NCBI GenBank assembly: GCA_029204225.1
Contig: CM055113.1
Coordinates: 3,115,194 to 3,179,193, forward strand
Origin: Diphasiastrum complanatum
Lineage: Eukaryota; Streptophyta; Lycopodiopsida; Lycopodiales; Lycopodiaceae
Length of the DNA: 64,000 bases
Reading direction: 5' to 3'
In this document: piece by piece, positions 21,867-35,225 of the stretch
Layout: every line of letters starts with the position of its first letter
How positions within the stretch are numbered: position 1 is the first letter of the stretch
The notes under the pieces: generated by a model
The model's database searches: none
Seen by the model: only the letters and a program-made list of their open reading frames with translations
Told to the model about the DNA's origin: nothing
Program-made: the position numbers and the translations under genes

Positions 21867-22969
21867 GTTGATGGTCAGAAATTTTCCACCTTACCGTCTT
21901 TGATTTCCACTATGAGGTAAGGTGTATTAGTTGTTTTTAATTATTCTTATGTTTTCTAAGAAAAACTTTGAAAAATATATATATATATTTTGCAGTTTAT
22001 AAAGATTGAATGCTTAAGGCATATAAAAGTGATGTTTATTTTGAATTATAGAATTTGTAAGATTACAGCTTTTTATAGTAAAAAATAAAAAGAATAAAAA
22101 ATAATAATAATAATAAATAAAAAAAATTTGTGAGCACATACACTTTACACATGCATCGTTAAAGCACGATATGTTTGCATTCATTTGATAATGTTTTGAA
22201 AATTGCATTGCATTTCCCTATGCACACTGCATTTATTTGATGATAGGGGTGCAATGTTAACTACTTTTTCCAAATGGGCATGTTTGGTTGAATCAGAAGC
22301 ATCTGGGAGGTCTGAGAGGTAAAATGAAGTTTTTGGGTGGAATAAAACATTACCAGTGGGGTGGTGAATGGGAAAAATTATTATAGTTTGAATCATCATG
22401 GAAATGCTCTGACCTTTTGAGAGTATTTGTGAGAACTTTTGAGTGATGAGTGAAAAAAAAATGAGTGGAGAGAAAATGATGAGTGTTTTCCATATATCTC
22501 CAACTAGTTTGAACATAGATTTAAAAATTGGATCTAGATTTTTCTGTGTGAGGAACTAGATATACTTGATCTTTAAGTTTCGATCTTTTAATCCGATCTA
22601 TAGATGAAGAATGTGAGGATATACGTATATTTGAGAGATTCAATACCTTATGAGACAAAAAGAGTCTGTAAGGAGAGGATAGGAATTTATTGAGAATGAA
22701 AATTGGGGGGGGGGGGGGGGGGCGCACTTGTGAGGGTGCGCCCATCTCTAGGTCTAGTGGGCCGTAGCTCTGGCGGTGGCCATGGAGGTGTCACCTCTTG
22801 CAGCGACCAAGAGGAAGCACTTTGTCTCGTGAGAGGCTTGCATCCTTCTGCTCGTCAAGCAGTCTAAGTGCAGTCGATGCATGAGGACGCGATGACAATT
22901 GGCTAACCTATCACTATTGGCAAGTCTAGCACATGCACATATGAGTTTCATGTCGATTGATCTTTAAAT
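21867..22969. other. Tail of gypsy gag unit, AT microsatellite and poly-G
   Basis: No gene. Contains an 8-bp inverted repeat CACCTTAC/GTAAGGTG at 21887-21894 and 21917-21924, an AAT-rich microsatellite near 22085-22125, and a pure G run of about 18 bases near 22706-22723. The last 230 bp before the En/Spm-like start are GC-richer. The same tail in B and C has shorter G runs. Confidence 0.6.
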
Positions 22970-24214
22970 ATGGGCGATAATAATGGATATTTGGTCATGA
23001 GACGAGCTCGTGAATTGACTAAATTATATATTAGCAATTCTCTCAACGATTTGCGCCTACAGCTACGAGACGAGAAGGATCGTATCTTAGAGACATTGCA
23101 TAGGGAATTTCCATGTGACCATCTAGTTAGTAATAAATTGATGAAGACAAAGCTTGGCGATCACATGTATCACTATCGTGACAAGCTCCGCCAACAATCT
23201 TGAAGGCCAAGTAGACCAGGCAAGCCAACCTCGTGTAGCAAAAGTACTTGACCTTCGCTCACGAGTGAGTTTAGGAAAACCCCCCATAAATATGACAAGC
23301 ATAAGGAAGTAGCAAGAGTAAAACTGAGCATGAATAGTATCAGTCATCTTGGCTCCAAGGGGAAACAATGTTTTAAAGATTATTTTGTGAGTAATTTTTA
23401 ACCCTAAATATCATTGTTAAGTTCTATTCATTGCTTAAGTCAACTAAGTTATATTCATAGCTTGATTGCTAATAAGTTTCTTTGATGTGTCTATAGAATG
23501 CGACTTGGCTAAAAGAATGGTTTGGTGGTACAAAAAAAAAAAACCATTTTTCATTGTAAAGTTTTGGTAATACATTTCACTTTTTGGGGATTTAGAAGGG
23601 AGCTCAATAGATGCTACCCATGAGTTAATGCAACGAAGGCGTCTCTAGTAATGATAGGCCTACCCTCTTGGAGTATTGAGGCGTAAGTGGTGGACGTACT
23701 CTCTCTTTGTTGAACCTTTTTGTGTGCATTTCTACCCAAAAAGGTAGTGTCCTTGATAGTCCATGTTGTACACTAAACCATGCTTTTAGCCATCTATGGC
23801 AGAGTTCCAACTGACGAAGAATATAAACTCTACTACAATCTTAATTTCAAGAACATGCATAGGGAATTGGAAAGTAGAGAAATCTTTCCAATAGATCAGG
23901 TAAACCCTAGCTTATGACTTTTAGTTGAAACTACTCTTTTTTTTAAATAGGTTTGCGCTGCATTCCACTTTCACAAAATACATATATATCTCATTATGGG
24001 TTTTGCATTGCATTCAAATTTCTCAAAGCACTTATGATGGCATGTGTAGATTGATGAAGCGCAAGAGGAGCAAATTGATCAAGAACTTGCACACGAACAT
24101 GAGGAGGGGACGGCAACAACAGTGGTGGTAATTGGCGGCAGCGGTAGGGGTGATGATGACGAGGAAGCTGTAGGCATTCGTAGAGGCGAAGCCTTCATCT
24201 CAAATGAAAACTGA
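22970..24214 (+). pseudogene. En/Spm-associated (Transposase_24-like) gene
   Basis: Complete extent of the gene seen partially at 1-1053. It starts MGDNNGYLVMRRARELTKLY, continues to EFPCDHLVSNKLMKTKL and HMYHYRDKLRQ, then two in-frame TGA stops (23201-23203 and 23249-23251). After these come the SEFRK and SISHLGSKGK blocks up to 23386, intron 23387-23496, NATWLKEWFGG, exon about 23790-23899, intron 23900-24049, and the last acidic exon 24050-24214. The layout (helical N-terminus, basic middle block, PTDEEY near the end) resembles plant Transposase_24 proteins. These accompany CACTA elements and have no proven catalytic role. Splice sites are conserved in all copies although the frame is broken. 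Confidence 0.45.
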
Positions 24215-24235
24215 AGCTCTAAAAAACGGTAAATA

Positions 24236-24641
24236 TGAAGCAAAGGTTTCACACGATGAAAATGAGTGAAGTTCAGACCATGATGATATACTTGACAGGA
24301 TTAAGAAGGTACATGATTAACTATGTAATCCAAGAAATCATTGACCATGTGGATATAGAGAGTCTACACTCAATGGATTATTAGCATCTTATGAGAACTT
24401 GGTGACCACACTATTGGTGTGGGAAAGTACACTCTCTTTTGATGAAAATTTTGAAATTCTCTTACAAGAGAAGTTAAGATTATACATTTACAATGAAGTC
24501 TTTCTCAAAAAGTGGAGGAAACAAGCCAGCCACTAACTATATAATAAGGTTAATGGACAAAGAAAAGAGAAACACAATGCATTCATGTTGATATAGCCAT
24601 AAAACACAAATCACAAATAAAGCTCCATGGAATCATCAATT
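24236..24641 (+). pseudogene. copia gag remnant (unit B)
   Basis: As 1075-1480, with the same deletion junctions. Confidence 0.7.
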
Positions 24642-24651
24642 AGAATTGAAG

Positions 24652-25390
24652 GGCACATGACCAGTCTCATTGGCTGTTTCGAGGCCTATACACCTTACAG
24701 TACCTAGAAATATATTCACCTTGGCAACAATAGCACACAAGCTATTAAAGGTGAAGGTACTGTAAGCTTAAGCTTTGCAAATGATCAGTCTAAGATACTT
24801 TCTAAAGTCCTGTATGTACCAAATTTATCTACGACTCTGCTCTCTGTAAGCAAAATCACAGATCTAGGACATAGAGTAGAAATTAAATGTGATCAGTGCA
24901 AAGTAGTTAATAGGACATGCAAGATCCTAGCACTCGGAAAGAGACATGGATACTTGTATAAATTAAGTCATTTTTTTTCTGCCTCTAGTCTGGCGCTCAG
25001 TACTTCTATTCATGCAAATAAAAGTTTACTTTGGCATTATAGACATGGTCACTTGAATCATGCTACTGTACAACAAATGTCTAGACAATCTATTGTTCTT
25101 GATATCGACTATCTTCATGATAAAGTCGAGTTACCTATCTGTCAAGACTGTCTAGTTGGTAAACAGACTAGAAAACCATTTAAATCAAGCCATCAACATA
25201 TTGCTAGAGGATTGCTAGACGTTGTACATTCAGACATTTGTGGCTCGATGAAAAATCCTTCGCTGAAGGATGCAAAATATTTTATGGCCTTTATTGATGA
25301 ATTTTCTAGAAGGACTGTGGTGTACTTCATAAAGAAGAAATCAAAAGCCTTCAACTGCTTCAGAATCTTCAAAGAGCGTGCAGAGAAGTC
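24652..25390 (+). pseudogene. copia protease tail to integrase start (unit B)
   Basis: As 1491-2229. One difference seen is SVSKI for SVSRI near 24850. The integrase again ends at KERAEK, where the gypsy piece begins. Confidence 0.85.
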
Positions 25391-26425
25391 AATTATACCA
25401 CTACCGAACGTGAAGCCTTGGCAATGGTATATGCGGTTCAGAAGTTTCGCCACTATCTTCTGGGAAAAGTTTTTGCCTTCTTCACTAATCATCAGGCACT
25501 GTTATACCTCATTAACAAGACTTGCACGACAGGTTGTATCACTAGATGGATCCTATTACTGCGAGAATTTGAGTTTAGAATCGTGGTTCATAAGGGAGTT
25601 CAATATTTTCTAGCAGATCATCTGTCGCGAATCCCTAACCTACCCCCACCCCCCCAATTTGACCTCAGGATCCACATTGTGGACGAGAAGACAGCCTTCT
25701 TGCATGATGAGTTAGACAAAGAGGTCTACATGGATCAACCCCCAAGATATGTCTCGAATTCACTTCCTAATTATGTATGTAGAATGCATAGGAGTATCTA
25801 TGGTCTAAAGCAGTCAGCTCGACAATGGTCCAAAAAGAAAGATCAAGCCCTGAAATCCTTGGGATTCAAGCCATTAATGGCCTATTCCAATGTGTATGTA
25901 AGAATTATAGATGGGAAGATTATCATTGTGGTTGTGTATGTGGACAACACTCTCATACTCTGCAAGAGTGAGAGGCTGATTGCTAAAGTGAAGAATGACA
26001 TCTCGAAATATTTCAAGATTGTAGATTTGGGAGAAGCCAGGTGCTACCTTGTCTTCCAGATTGATAGAGACTTTGAGGGAGGTAAATTGTACATTCATCA
26101 GTCCAGATACACCCAGAAAATCCTAGAGGATTTTGGGATGTTGAATTGCAAAGGAGCGAATACTCCAATGCTTGCAAAAATAGTACTGACGAACAAAAAT
26201 TGTTCGAGGACTGAAGAAGAGAGAGAGTTGATGCAGGTCACACCTTATAGGAAACCGATAGGATCATTGATGTACCTTGCAGATAACACACATCCTAAAA
26301 TTGCTTATGCTATGTTCAAGATGAGCCAATTTTGCATGAATCCAAGCTCGGCACATTGGAAGATTGCAGCAAATTTTGCAGTATCTTCAATTAGCAAGGG
26401 ATTTTCATTTGTGTTATTGTCGTGA
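25391..26425 (+). pseudogene. gypsy RNase H / copia RT chimera (unit B)
   Basis: Same 335-codon frame from 25418 as in unit A, including TNH in the RNase H part and YVDN in the RT part. Confidence 0.85.
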
Positions 26426-27002
26426 TGCAGGGTTCCAGATGATTTCCTACAGTGATGCTAGCTGGGCATCCCTCAAGGACGACTATAAAAGTGTCTAAGG
26501 AGGATGCACCATTGCGTCAGGAGCAGCAATTCTCTGGGTCAGCAAGAAATAGACCATTGTACCTCAGTCATCCTGTGAAGCAGAGTACGTTGCAGCAGCA
26601 AAGATGGCCAATGAGATAATATGGCTCAAATAGTTCCTTGACAACTTGGGCAAAACGAGAAACAAACCTTTGGTTTTGTAGATCGACAACACATCTGCAA
26701 TGCATCTGACAAAAGACCTTGTGTTTCACTCAAATACAAAACACATCGCGATCAAGTACCACTTGATCAGGGATCTGATTGGGAAGAAGATGTTGCAAAC
26801 TACCTTCATTGGAACGAAAGACATGGCTGTTGACATTTTCACAAAGGCCTTAGACAAAGGTCTGTTCGATAAACAGAGGAGCAGTGTTGGAATCGTCAAG
26901 CTATCATGCTTTGAGAGGGAACTGAAGAAACGAAATGTTTCTATTGCCAAAACTTTGCTAGCTTTCAATCCTGAACCTTTCACAAAAGATGACAAGACAT
27001 GA
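26426..27002 (+). pseudogene. copia RNase H with stops (unit B)
   Basis: As 3265-3841, with the same four stops. The distal open piece is 26700-27002. Confidence 0.85.
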
Positions 27003-27079
27003 CACGACACGACACAATACGAAATTAGTCATGCTCCTCAACTAACGAAGAAGATCAGCCAAGTATCATGGGGTACAAA

Positions 27080-27670
27080 TGTCAGATCAGATATCATGAC
27101 ATCATTAAAAGCACTCTAGATCGTGGCTAATCTACCACTCTTGTAATTTGTGATTAGTTGTAGATGTTTAATCACTCTAATCTAGAAGTTACACGGCACA
27201 ACTATATACTTTCTGTTTGATGAATAATATAGTATGCTAGTAAGCAAAACAAGAATTCAGAAGACAAAAATATAGAATACATGTCCACGAGACAATTTTG
27301 TAATAGGATTTGTAGATCCAGAAGTCTACTAGTAAGCGAGATGTAATTCATGAGAGAACTGTATTTCTCTCACACCAACGCACTGCATGGATCTGTCATG
27401 CAGTGCTTGAAGAATCAAGAAGATCAATAGATAATTTTGTAGTTGTTGCGCACATTATTATTCTATATGATTGTATGATCTTGAATGTATTTTTGTCTGC
27501 TGCTATTTGTGTGTTTGATTCACTTGCTCATTTAATTTTGCACTTCGATTTGATATTCTTGAATGCTATATTATTCTGTTAATGTAGAATAGCAGTGTCT
27601 GTTACTCTTTGAAAGATTGTAGGAATGATATAGCCGATAGTGGCCAGCAATCATGTCTGAATTCCTGACA
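27080..27670 (+). repeat. copia 3' LTR (unit B)
   Basis: TGTCAG...CTGACA, 591 bp, as at 3919-4509. Confidence 0.6.
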
Positions 27671-27861
27671 AACTAATCTTGTTCACGAATCCTTTCGCTT
27701 CGTGCTTCGCTTCACAATCACATGGGTATAAGGAAATAATTCGAGTGTCATGAAATTGTTCGTGAATCGTTCGAGATTTTGTTTTATCAGTTTCTCACCA
27801 GAGTTTTTCTAGCAAGAATTTGCATTTTCTAAGTGCATTTCTTGCATCATTTACTTAGCAT

Positions 27862-29024
27862 TTGACTCACACTAAGCAAATTCTTGGTAATAGATGGAAT
27901 AAACAAGACATCCTCGAAATGAACATTCCTATTTGCAGAAAGATAAATAGGAATTGTGCCAATCCCTTTGATTGCACACTCACCATCATTGGCCGTTTAG
28001 ATCACCCTCTTGTCATCTCCATATGCCAACAAAGAAGTGAAGTACTCATGTGAGAACTTGCTCCACTATCAATCCACCAAGGATCTAGATCTCCATCATT
28101 AACAAGCATACATGAAGATATCACAAAAGCATCATCATTTGCATCTTGAACATCCAAACCATTCTCATCAAGAGTAAGATTACCTTGCTTGTCTCCTTGA
28201 TCTCTCTTCTTCTTGTAGCACTCACTTGCAAAGTGTCCTTTGATGCCACAATAGAAGCATTTGAGCTTTGCTCTATCCTTCTTTTTGCCAATTGATCTTG
28301 CCCTTGAGACCACTTACTTTTGCTTTTGCCCTTGATGAAGATAGCCTCCTCTTGATATAGATCTACCTCTTGCTTGAAGCCTATATTCTTCATTGACCAA
28401 GATCTCTTAAAGATCAATCAAACTTGAAAAATTTCTTTGAATAGCAAAGACTTGAACAATTTTAGCATGAGCATCTAACAATCCATTAAGAATAACTTGA
28501 ACAAGCTCTCCTTCCTTAATGCTTTCATCAATGCAAGACAACCCATCATTCAATGCTTTCATCCTCAAAAAAAAGTACTTGGACTTTCTTCATTCTTTTG
28601 CAAACAAGAATAGATTTTTTCTCTTAGAGTTCAACACTCTAGAAGTAAACTTGGATTCATAAAGCTTCTTCAATGAATTCCAAGCTTCCAAAGATGATGT
28701 GCACTTACCAACTTCCTTGAGAAGCTCATTGGTAACATTCATCTTTATCATGTGTAGAGCCTTCTTGGCCCTCTTGTCATACCTCACTTGATCTTGTTGT
28801 GTTGTTGGTCTCTCCTCCAAATCTAGAATAGTATCCAAAGCATCATTCATCTCAAGAAGTGACTCCATCCTCACTTTCCACAATGAATAATTACTTGAGG
28901 TAAGCCTATCATTGGCTTCCAACATGACTCCAATTGAGGTTGCCATGTAGCAATGACATGATCTTCTTTTTAAACCTATTTCAGTGCACAAAGAACTCCT
29001 TTGAACAACAACAAATGCTTTCAA
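27862..29024 (-). pseudogene. copia stub 1, gag to protease (unit B)
   Basis: As 4701-5863: zinc knuckle CFYCGIKGHFASEC, protease WIDSGASSHM, same frame breaks. The leader with primer-binding site is 29025-29547. Confidence 0.85.
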
Positions 29025-29547
29025 AAGAAATCACAAAGATTTGAAACTATCTCAAAAATTCTCTTCTAGCACTTATACCAAGCAAATCGACACATAGAAT
29101 CATGGAATCTTGATCAACCTATGATCTACCCTCAATATAATGACTTTTGCCACTTCCTAAGATTGAAATACACTCAAATAAAGTCCAAAAACCTCACTAT
29201 TTAGAGATCCAATCAAAACTAGGCTTTTGTCGAAATCACAAAAGGTTGACTTTTCCAATCTACATGCAAATGCTGAAATTTTGATTATGCAATCTAACAG
29301 CCACCACTAGGGCTAATCCAATGATGCATAAATTGGCTAAATCCAATATGTGAAATCATAAAATGGAATTGATCAAGTTTGAAAACCTGTATAGGGTTTT
29401 GATCTACAAAAGATCCAATCTACAAAAGCAAAAAACTCGATTTTGGTGTGGAATCCCCTCTAGCATGCTCTAGTCTTGATATCTTCACCAAATCATTGAT
29501 AGAACTAATTTCCTCCTTCAAAATCTGAAACACAAGCTCTAATAGCA

Positions 29548-29755
29548 TGTGAAAGATTTCAGATCATTATGATCCAATCCACTTGAAAGATCATTGGTTA
29601 GAAAGAGAAATACACTACCAATCTCACCAATGTAAAAAACTCAGCATCTACACACAAAATGAGATGCAAACACTATTAGAACTTGATCAAACTTGAATGA
29701 AATGATAAAGTGTTGTTGCTGACCGTACAAAACCACCAAGCTATTGTATTTCACA
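29548..29755 (-). repeat. copia LTR 1 (unit B)
   Basis: TGTGAAA...TTTCACA, 208 bp, preceded by the minus-strand TGCTATTAGAGCTTG primer-binding site at 29533-29547. Confidence 0.6.
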
Positions 29756-29787
29756 CGTATGAATCCAAAAATAACAAACATAGATCA

Positions 29788-30232
29788 TTCTACACATAAA
29801 ATTGCATGCAATCACAAGCATAGTGCACCAATGGACAGTCGAACCGAGAGAACCATGTATAAGCATGATCTTGTATATCCATTTGCAAGTGATAGGTGCA
29901 TCTTACCATCAGGTATCTCAACCAAGTTACACGTCCTATTTTTCAATATAGCTTCCATTTCTATTTCCATAGCTTCACGCCACTCCTTGTGCTCCTTTGC
30001 TTTATCAAAAGTTTTTTTTTTTTAAGCCTTGAGAATAGAACCCAGAAGGGCTACATTCATCTCTAATCTTGCAGGAGGTTCTACTTGATCTTCTAAGCTC
30101 TCCCTGCTCACTTGATTCAGGAGTATCTCCCTTATTAGCATCACTTTTTACTGACAAGTACCACTTAGGCACTCTCCTAGGAATCTCATTATTGACCCTG
30201 TCTTTTCCAAACTGAAATTGGATGTTCCTCAC
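29788..30232 (-). pseudogene. copia RT start fragment (stub 2, unit B)
   Basis: As 6627-7071, including the poly-T tract that distinguishes A and B from A2 and C. Confidence 0.75.
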
Positions 30233-30412
30233 ACGTGTCTAAGCACCTGATTCCGTGCAGTACCAAGTCAGACCCAATCAATGTCCTTTTGATCTCTTTT
30301 GATCCAAGATTGAACAAGATAGCTAGGAAAATGGGCCTTGACAACTTCTAGCTCAAGATTGATGAAAATTTTTTCACTTAGATGGACCAAAATGCATGGT
30401 AACCTTAGGTAG

Positions 30413-31161
30413 GCTTTGATACCATTTTGAATTCACACGTGTGGATTGTCCACAACATTTACTTGTGATCTCCTAAGGTGTGTAGATGCACCAAGATCAA
30501 GATTAGATTGAGATTCAAGATCAATCTTAGATCCTATGGCAAAAACACACTACTACATGCATTCAATCACTTCCAACTCTCACTCACATGTGTAGGAAGT
30601 GTTCAAAAAATAATCTAAGTAAAACCAAGCTGCTCTCCTCGAGTAGAGAGATAAAAAGCATCATGAGCTCTCGGGTAAAGAGAGAAAGCTAGAAATCCAA
30701 TAACTCACAAAATCCATAAAATCACCAAATCAATTAGCTTCAAAATGAGGAGTACAATGATACTAGTAGACCCACGAGCTACCACTATGCTTAACTATGA
30801 TTGGACCATACTTTGTCAACTCTTGATCCTATTGGACCATTGATCCATGCACCTCTTAATTCTATTGGACTATATTCAAGCACACCTCAATTTCCTATTG
30901 GACCTCACAAGGTTCCACCTCTAAATCCTATTGGACCTCTTGGAATTCATCAAACAAAAGCTCTACACTTGTCTACACTCTAATTGGGACGTGTTTAGCC
31001 TCTTACTCTATTTTGGCTCAATAGTGGCATTACAAGTGGAAATGCATAATTTGCCATCTATGCCAAATTTATTCCTATCAACATCCTACACCTAGATGCT
31101 TGATGTAAAAAAAAAAAGACCCCTATATCTAACATAGATAATCTTTTTCAATTCTTCACAT
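30413..31161 (-). repeat. copia LTR of stub 2 with PBS (unit B)
   Basis: Primer-binding site 30413-30424 (minus TGGTATCAAAGC), LTR 30428-31161 with the TTGGAC minisatellite. Confidence 0.55.
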
Positions 31162-31873
31162 AATGCCTGGATGCTTCTGCTTTCCATTGGTCTTCTTTTT
31201 GCCCTTGAATGAGAAATTGGCTTTCTCATCATCATCCTGCAAAGACAAGGAACTCATCCTAGATTTTGCATGGAGCATCCTACACTCTTCAACCACTAAT
31301 ACACTGTGAAGTTTTTCTATAGTTGGCAAAGTGTCTTTCTTGGATGGCAAAACTTTGGACCAAATTTGCAAAGTCATCTTCTAGACCATTAAGAACAATT
31401 TGTACAAGCTCTCCATCATGAATCTTCTCTCCAATGGAAGCCAACTCCCTATTTAGAGACTTGATTTTGAGTACATAATCCTATGCACTCTCCTCACTTC
31501 TCTTCATGCTTTGCAAAACCTGATTTCTAAGCATGAGTACTCTTGAAGTGTTACTAGATTCATAGATTGATTTTAAAGACTCCCAAGCCTCTTCAGCACT
31601 AGTACATGCTGATAATTCTCTCAACAAATCATTGCTCACATTCATCTTCACACAATGAAGTGCAAGCCTAGATCTCTTCTTGTATCTAGCTAACTCATGT
31701 GCACCTAGAGGTTCATCTTCATCTTCAATCAAGAACTCATGAAGGTCTTGGAGCACCAAGAGTGACTCCATCCTAACCTTCCAAATAGCATAATTTGTAG
31801 AATTCAATCTCTCACTAGCTTCTAGAAGGTATGCTCCAGCACATCCCATCTTACTAGTGACTTCTACAAACAA
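31156..31873 (-). pseudogene. copia stub 3 gag (unit B)
   Basis: Same TAG and 4-bp insertion as in A (7995-8712). The leader with the 172-bp tandem duplication is 31874-32653. Confidence 0.85.
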
Positions 31874-32653
31874 GAAATAGATTTGATTGACTTGAAACTC
31901 ACAAAGGTCTCACACTTGCTGTGTTTCACTCAAATTTGATTTCTAATCCAACAAATGGACTTATAATCACAGTTCTATCACTCCCTCACAAAGCTGGAAT
32001 GAAGATAAGAGGAAGTGAAAACTACTTTCAAACAAATCTTGCCAAGAAATGGATTTGATTGTCTCTAGAAACTCACTAAGGTCTCTCTCTTGTAGTTTTT
32101 CACTCAAATTATTTTTCTAATCCAACAAATGGACTTATAATCTCAGTTCTAGCACTCCCTCACAAATTTGGAATGAAGATAAAATGATGTGAAATCTACT
32201 TACAATCAAATCTTGCCAATTTTGGCTATTTTTGGACAAAAAAATGACTTAATCTCTTTCTTCCTTCTTGGTGTACTTTCAAGACCTTTTTTAACCTTAA
32301 GAGGACTTGAACTCAGCCTAGATTAATTGGAATCCATGAAACAAATTCAAATCTAATCAATGGCAAATGATCTTGGTAGATTATCCTAGGATCTCCACCA
32401 AAAATTACACCAACAGCTCACAAATTGATTTTTTTTGGATCAAATGAATACTATGCATTAAATGCAGGTTCAGAGGTGCCCACACATGTGGACAGTACGG
32501 ATTTGGACCCCTACCAAGTTTGGGATCAAATCTCCTCACCAAAATCAAGATTCTAGCTTGCCCTCTCAATACTAGTTTTTAGCACCAAAACTTGCTAAAA
32601 ATGGATTTGCATTAGATCAATGGCTTATGCTCTTGTACTTGGATCTAATACCA

Positions 32654-33354
32654 TGTGAAATTACTGTACTTTAGGACCATAAATGGATTTACAAAAGATC
32701 CACAAGAGTGATTGGATGCTTGCTTAACAATCTATCAGAAAATTAGACACAAAAAAGTTGATCTAGATTGGCAATTTGGCAAACAACAAGCATTAACAAT
32801 GACAAGCATTGATCAACATTGAAATCCGAGCCCACACTCGTGTACTACAGGCTGTAGTACGGCCTTCAACCTGAAAAACAGGTAGAAATTGATTTGATTT
32901 CATTTGGATCACAAAAACTCAATGTACATAGTGAACTAGCTTGAGATTGCCAATGAGCTATGAAAATTTTCTATCTTCTCACTATGGAGAGAGGGAATAC
33001 ATAGCAAATTCGACTTCCTTCTTGAAGTTAGGTGGATTTCCAGCATGTAATAAGGAAGTTAACTCACTCTCCTTGACCTAAAATAAAACCTTAGTCTATT
33101 TCCTAGAGTTATGCTTGGTAGGTACCTAGTTGGTCAAATTTTCACCTTAAACTTAGGTGTAGGTCCTATAAAGTAGGGATGACCACCAAATAGACATGAC
33201 CAACTCTCTTGACTTGACCTAACCTATATTAGGAGTGGGTTGCCACGTGGCATCTTGGCCTTACATGTGTGGAACCCAATTATACACAATATTTAAAATG
33301 TTCCACATGGTCTTTGATCAAGCTAGATTTGCCAATTTTTGGCAATTCTTCACA
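32654..33354 (-). repeat. copia LTR of stub 3 (unit B)
   Basis: TGTGAA...TTCACA, 701 bp. It abuts the Helentron fragment. Confidence 0.6.
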
Positions 33355-33356
33355 TT

Positions 33357-34390
33357 AATGGAGCAGATGGCATTTTTCGGACTAGAACAATGACCTCTAC
33401 AGAAGATATTGTATGGATACAATTTGACAAGCATGAAATAGGTAAAAAAAACTCGAGAAAATTATAGACATATGTACAAAACCACTAACATAAACAAAAT
33501 ATGGACTCCAATACATCGACTTACGAAAGAATTTCAAATTGGCCAATCCGTATTTAATAAAATTACAAGAAAACAATTTCCAATCAGAATAGCAATAGCA
33601 AGAACAATGCACCGAGCACAAGGTCTAACAATAACCGAACTAGCATTTAATCCCATAAAAGTTTCAAAACATGGTTTGATTTACACAGCTCTAACACGTG
33701 TTAAAAAACCAAAGAATTTATACATCACATCGCCATTAATTTCTGAACACTTTAAAATCGATATATCTGTCCAACAAGAAATGACACATCTCAAAACCAC
33801 CGCAAAATGGACCTCCCATATTCCGAATATGTATACATACACAAAAACACATCTTATTATTCAATCACTGAACACTAGATCATTATCTAAATACAAATAC
33901 AGTATTCTAAATGACCATAATCTAATGGCATCAGACATATTGTGTTTACAAGAAACACGAACCCCTCATCATGAACAACTTTTTGCAACAATCTTTGAAA
34001 CCTTTTACAATTATGCTTTTATAGGATCAACACTATTGTATTGTAAAACTCAACACCTTGAACACATTGAATTATGTAATACATTGCACACTGAAATCAT
34101 TCATGCCACATTCACTTATAAAACCTACAGTATACACATACTTGCAATATACAGACAACCAAATTCTAGTATTTCCACATTTATTGAACAATTAAACACT
34201 ACTTACCAACATTCCAAAAACCATGCCAATTGTTATAATTGGCGACATGAATATTGATACCTTAAGCATAAATACCAATTTCAAAAAACTTGCGTCCATT
34301 ACGTTTCAACATAATATACAACTAACTTTCAAACAAGTAACCACTATATATGGCACACACTTGGATCATGTCTGGACAAATATAAGTTAA
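33357..34390 (+). pseudogene. Helentron helicase/endonuclease, frameshifted (unit B)
   Basis: Same 261-codon frame (33472-34257), 2-bp deletion and lost SDH end as in unit A. Confidence 0.8.
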
Positions 34391-34820
34391 ATGAACTAAA
34401 CCTTATAACGGCCATAACTTTTGCATTTCAAGTCGGATTTAAATGAACCGAAAAGCAAAAGTGAGTAGAATCACGTGATGAATCTATTGTTGTTGAAAGA
34501 AACAGTTTTTGAATAATTGATTGGAGGTTACTAAGCTATCAGGAATTTAATAAAGAACAAGTCCTACAGTCGGATATATAATAAGTCTTTATTATATGTA
34601 TATCAGCTTTTTGGAACATACAAGCTGAATATTATCCCCAAAATTGTTGGAACACACAATTTGGGATGTTACTTTGAAGAAAAAAAAAGAGGAAACATTG
34701 TTGAAACATACAATGTTGATGCCATACTTTTACATGTACTTGAGGGGTTTTAAATAATGAAAATTGAGTAAATATACTATGAACTAATATAAAGATACTG
34801 GGAAACAAGGATGGGATGTC

Positions 34821-35225
34821 TGTTACTATAAATTGTTGAAACTTTCATCAAATCTCTGAACATGATCGTAGAAGCATACTCAATTTTCTATCAAAATTAT
34901 ACTATCAAGAATCAATTATCTATATATATATTAACATTGAGTACACATTAGATGAAGAGTGCTGGGCTACTGTAGATAGTGAGATTAGTGAAACTATTAC
35001 TGACTTGTTACCTGAAGGTAGCTATTCTATTTTAGCCCCGTTACATTTATGAAGAGTTTGGAACACTCTTTTATATAAAATACAGTGTATGCTATAAAGA
35101 TTCAGGATTGACAGATACAGAATCATTGATACTCGCGTAAAGTGAGATCTGATACTTGATTTTGCTGATCTACCCCTTTGAACATTTCTAGTTAGTTCAA
35201 TCCCTTGCTAGAAAATAGTTTAACA
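34821..35225 (+). repeat. gypsy-type LTR candidate (unit B)
   Basis: TGTTA...TAACA with TATATAAAAT box, followed by TTGGTGTGTCTGCCAGG. Here the normal continuation to gag is seen without the insertion found in A. Confidence 0.4.

Larger units (their letters stand above)
1..23161. repeat. Tandem macro-repeat, unit A
   Basis: The first base of the window matches position 23162, and the match continues almost base for base to 12240 (partner 35401). After that, unit A carries a 6.8-kb insertion (12241-19065) before the shared gypsy-type gag and tail resume. Compared with unit C it lacks the 6.4-kb block (junction at 1075), 93 bp in the copia gag (near 1408) and 356 bp at the Helentron end (near 11224). 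The unit start is arbitrary, set by the window edge. It contains only transposable-element debris. Confidence 0.93.
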
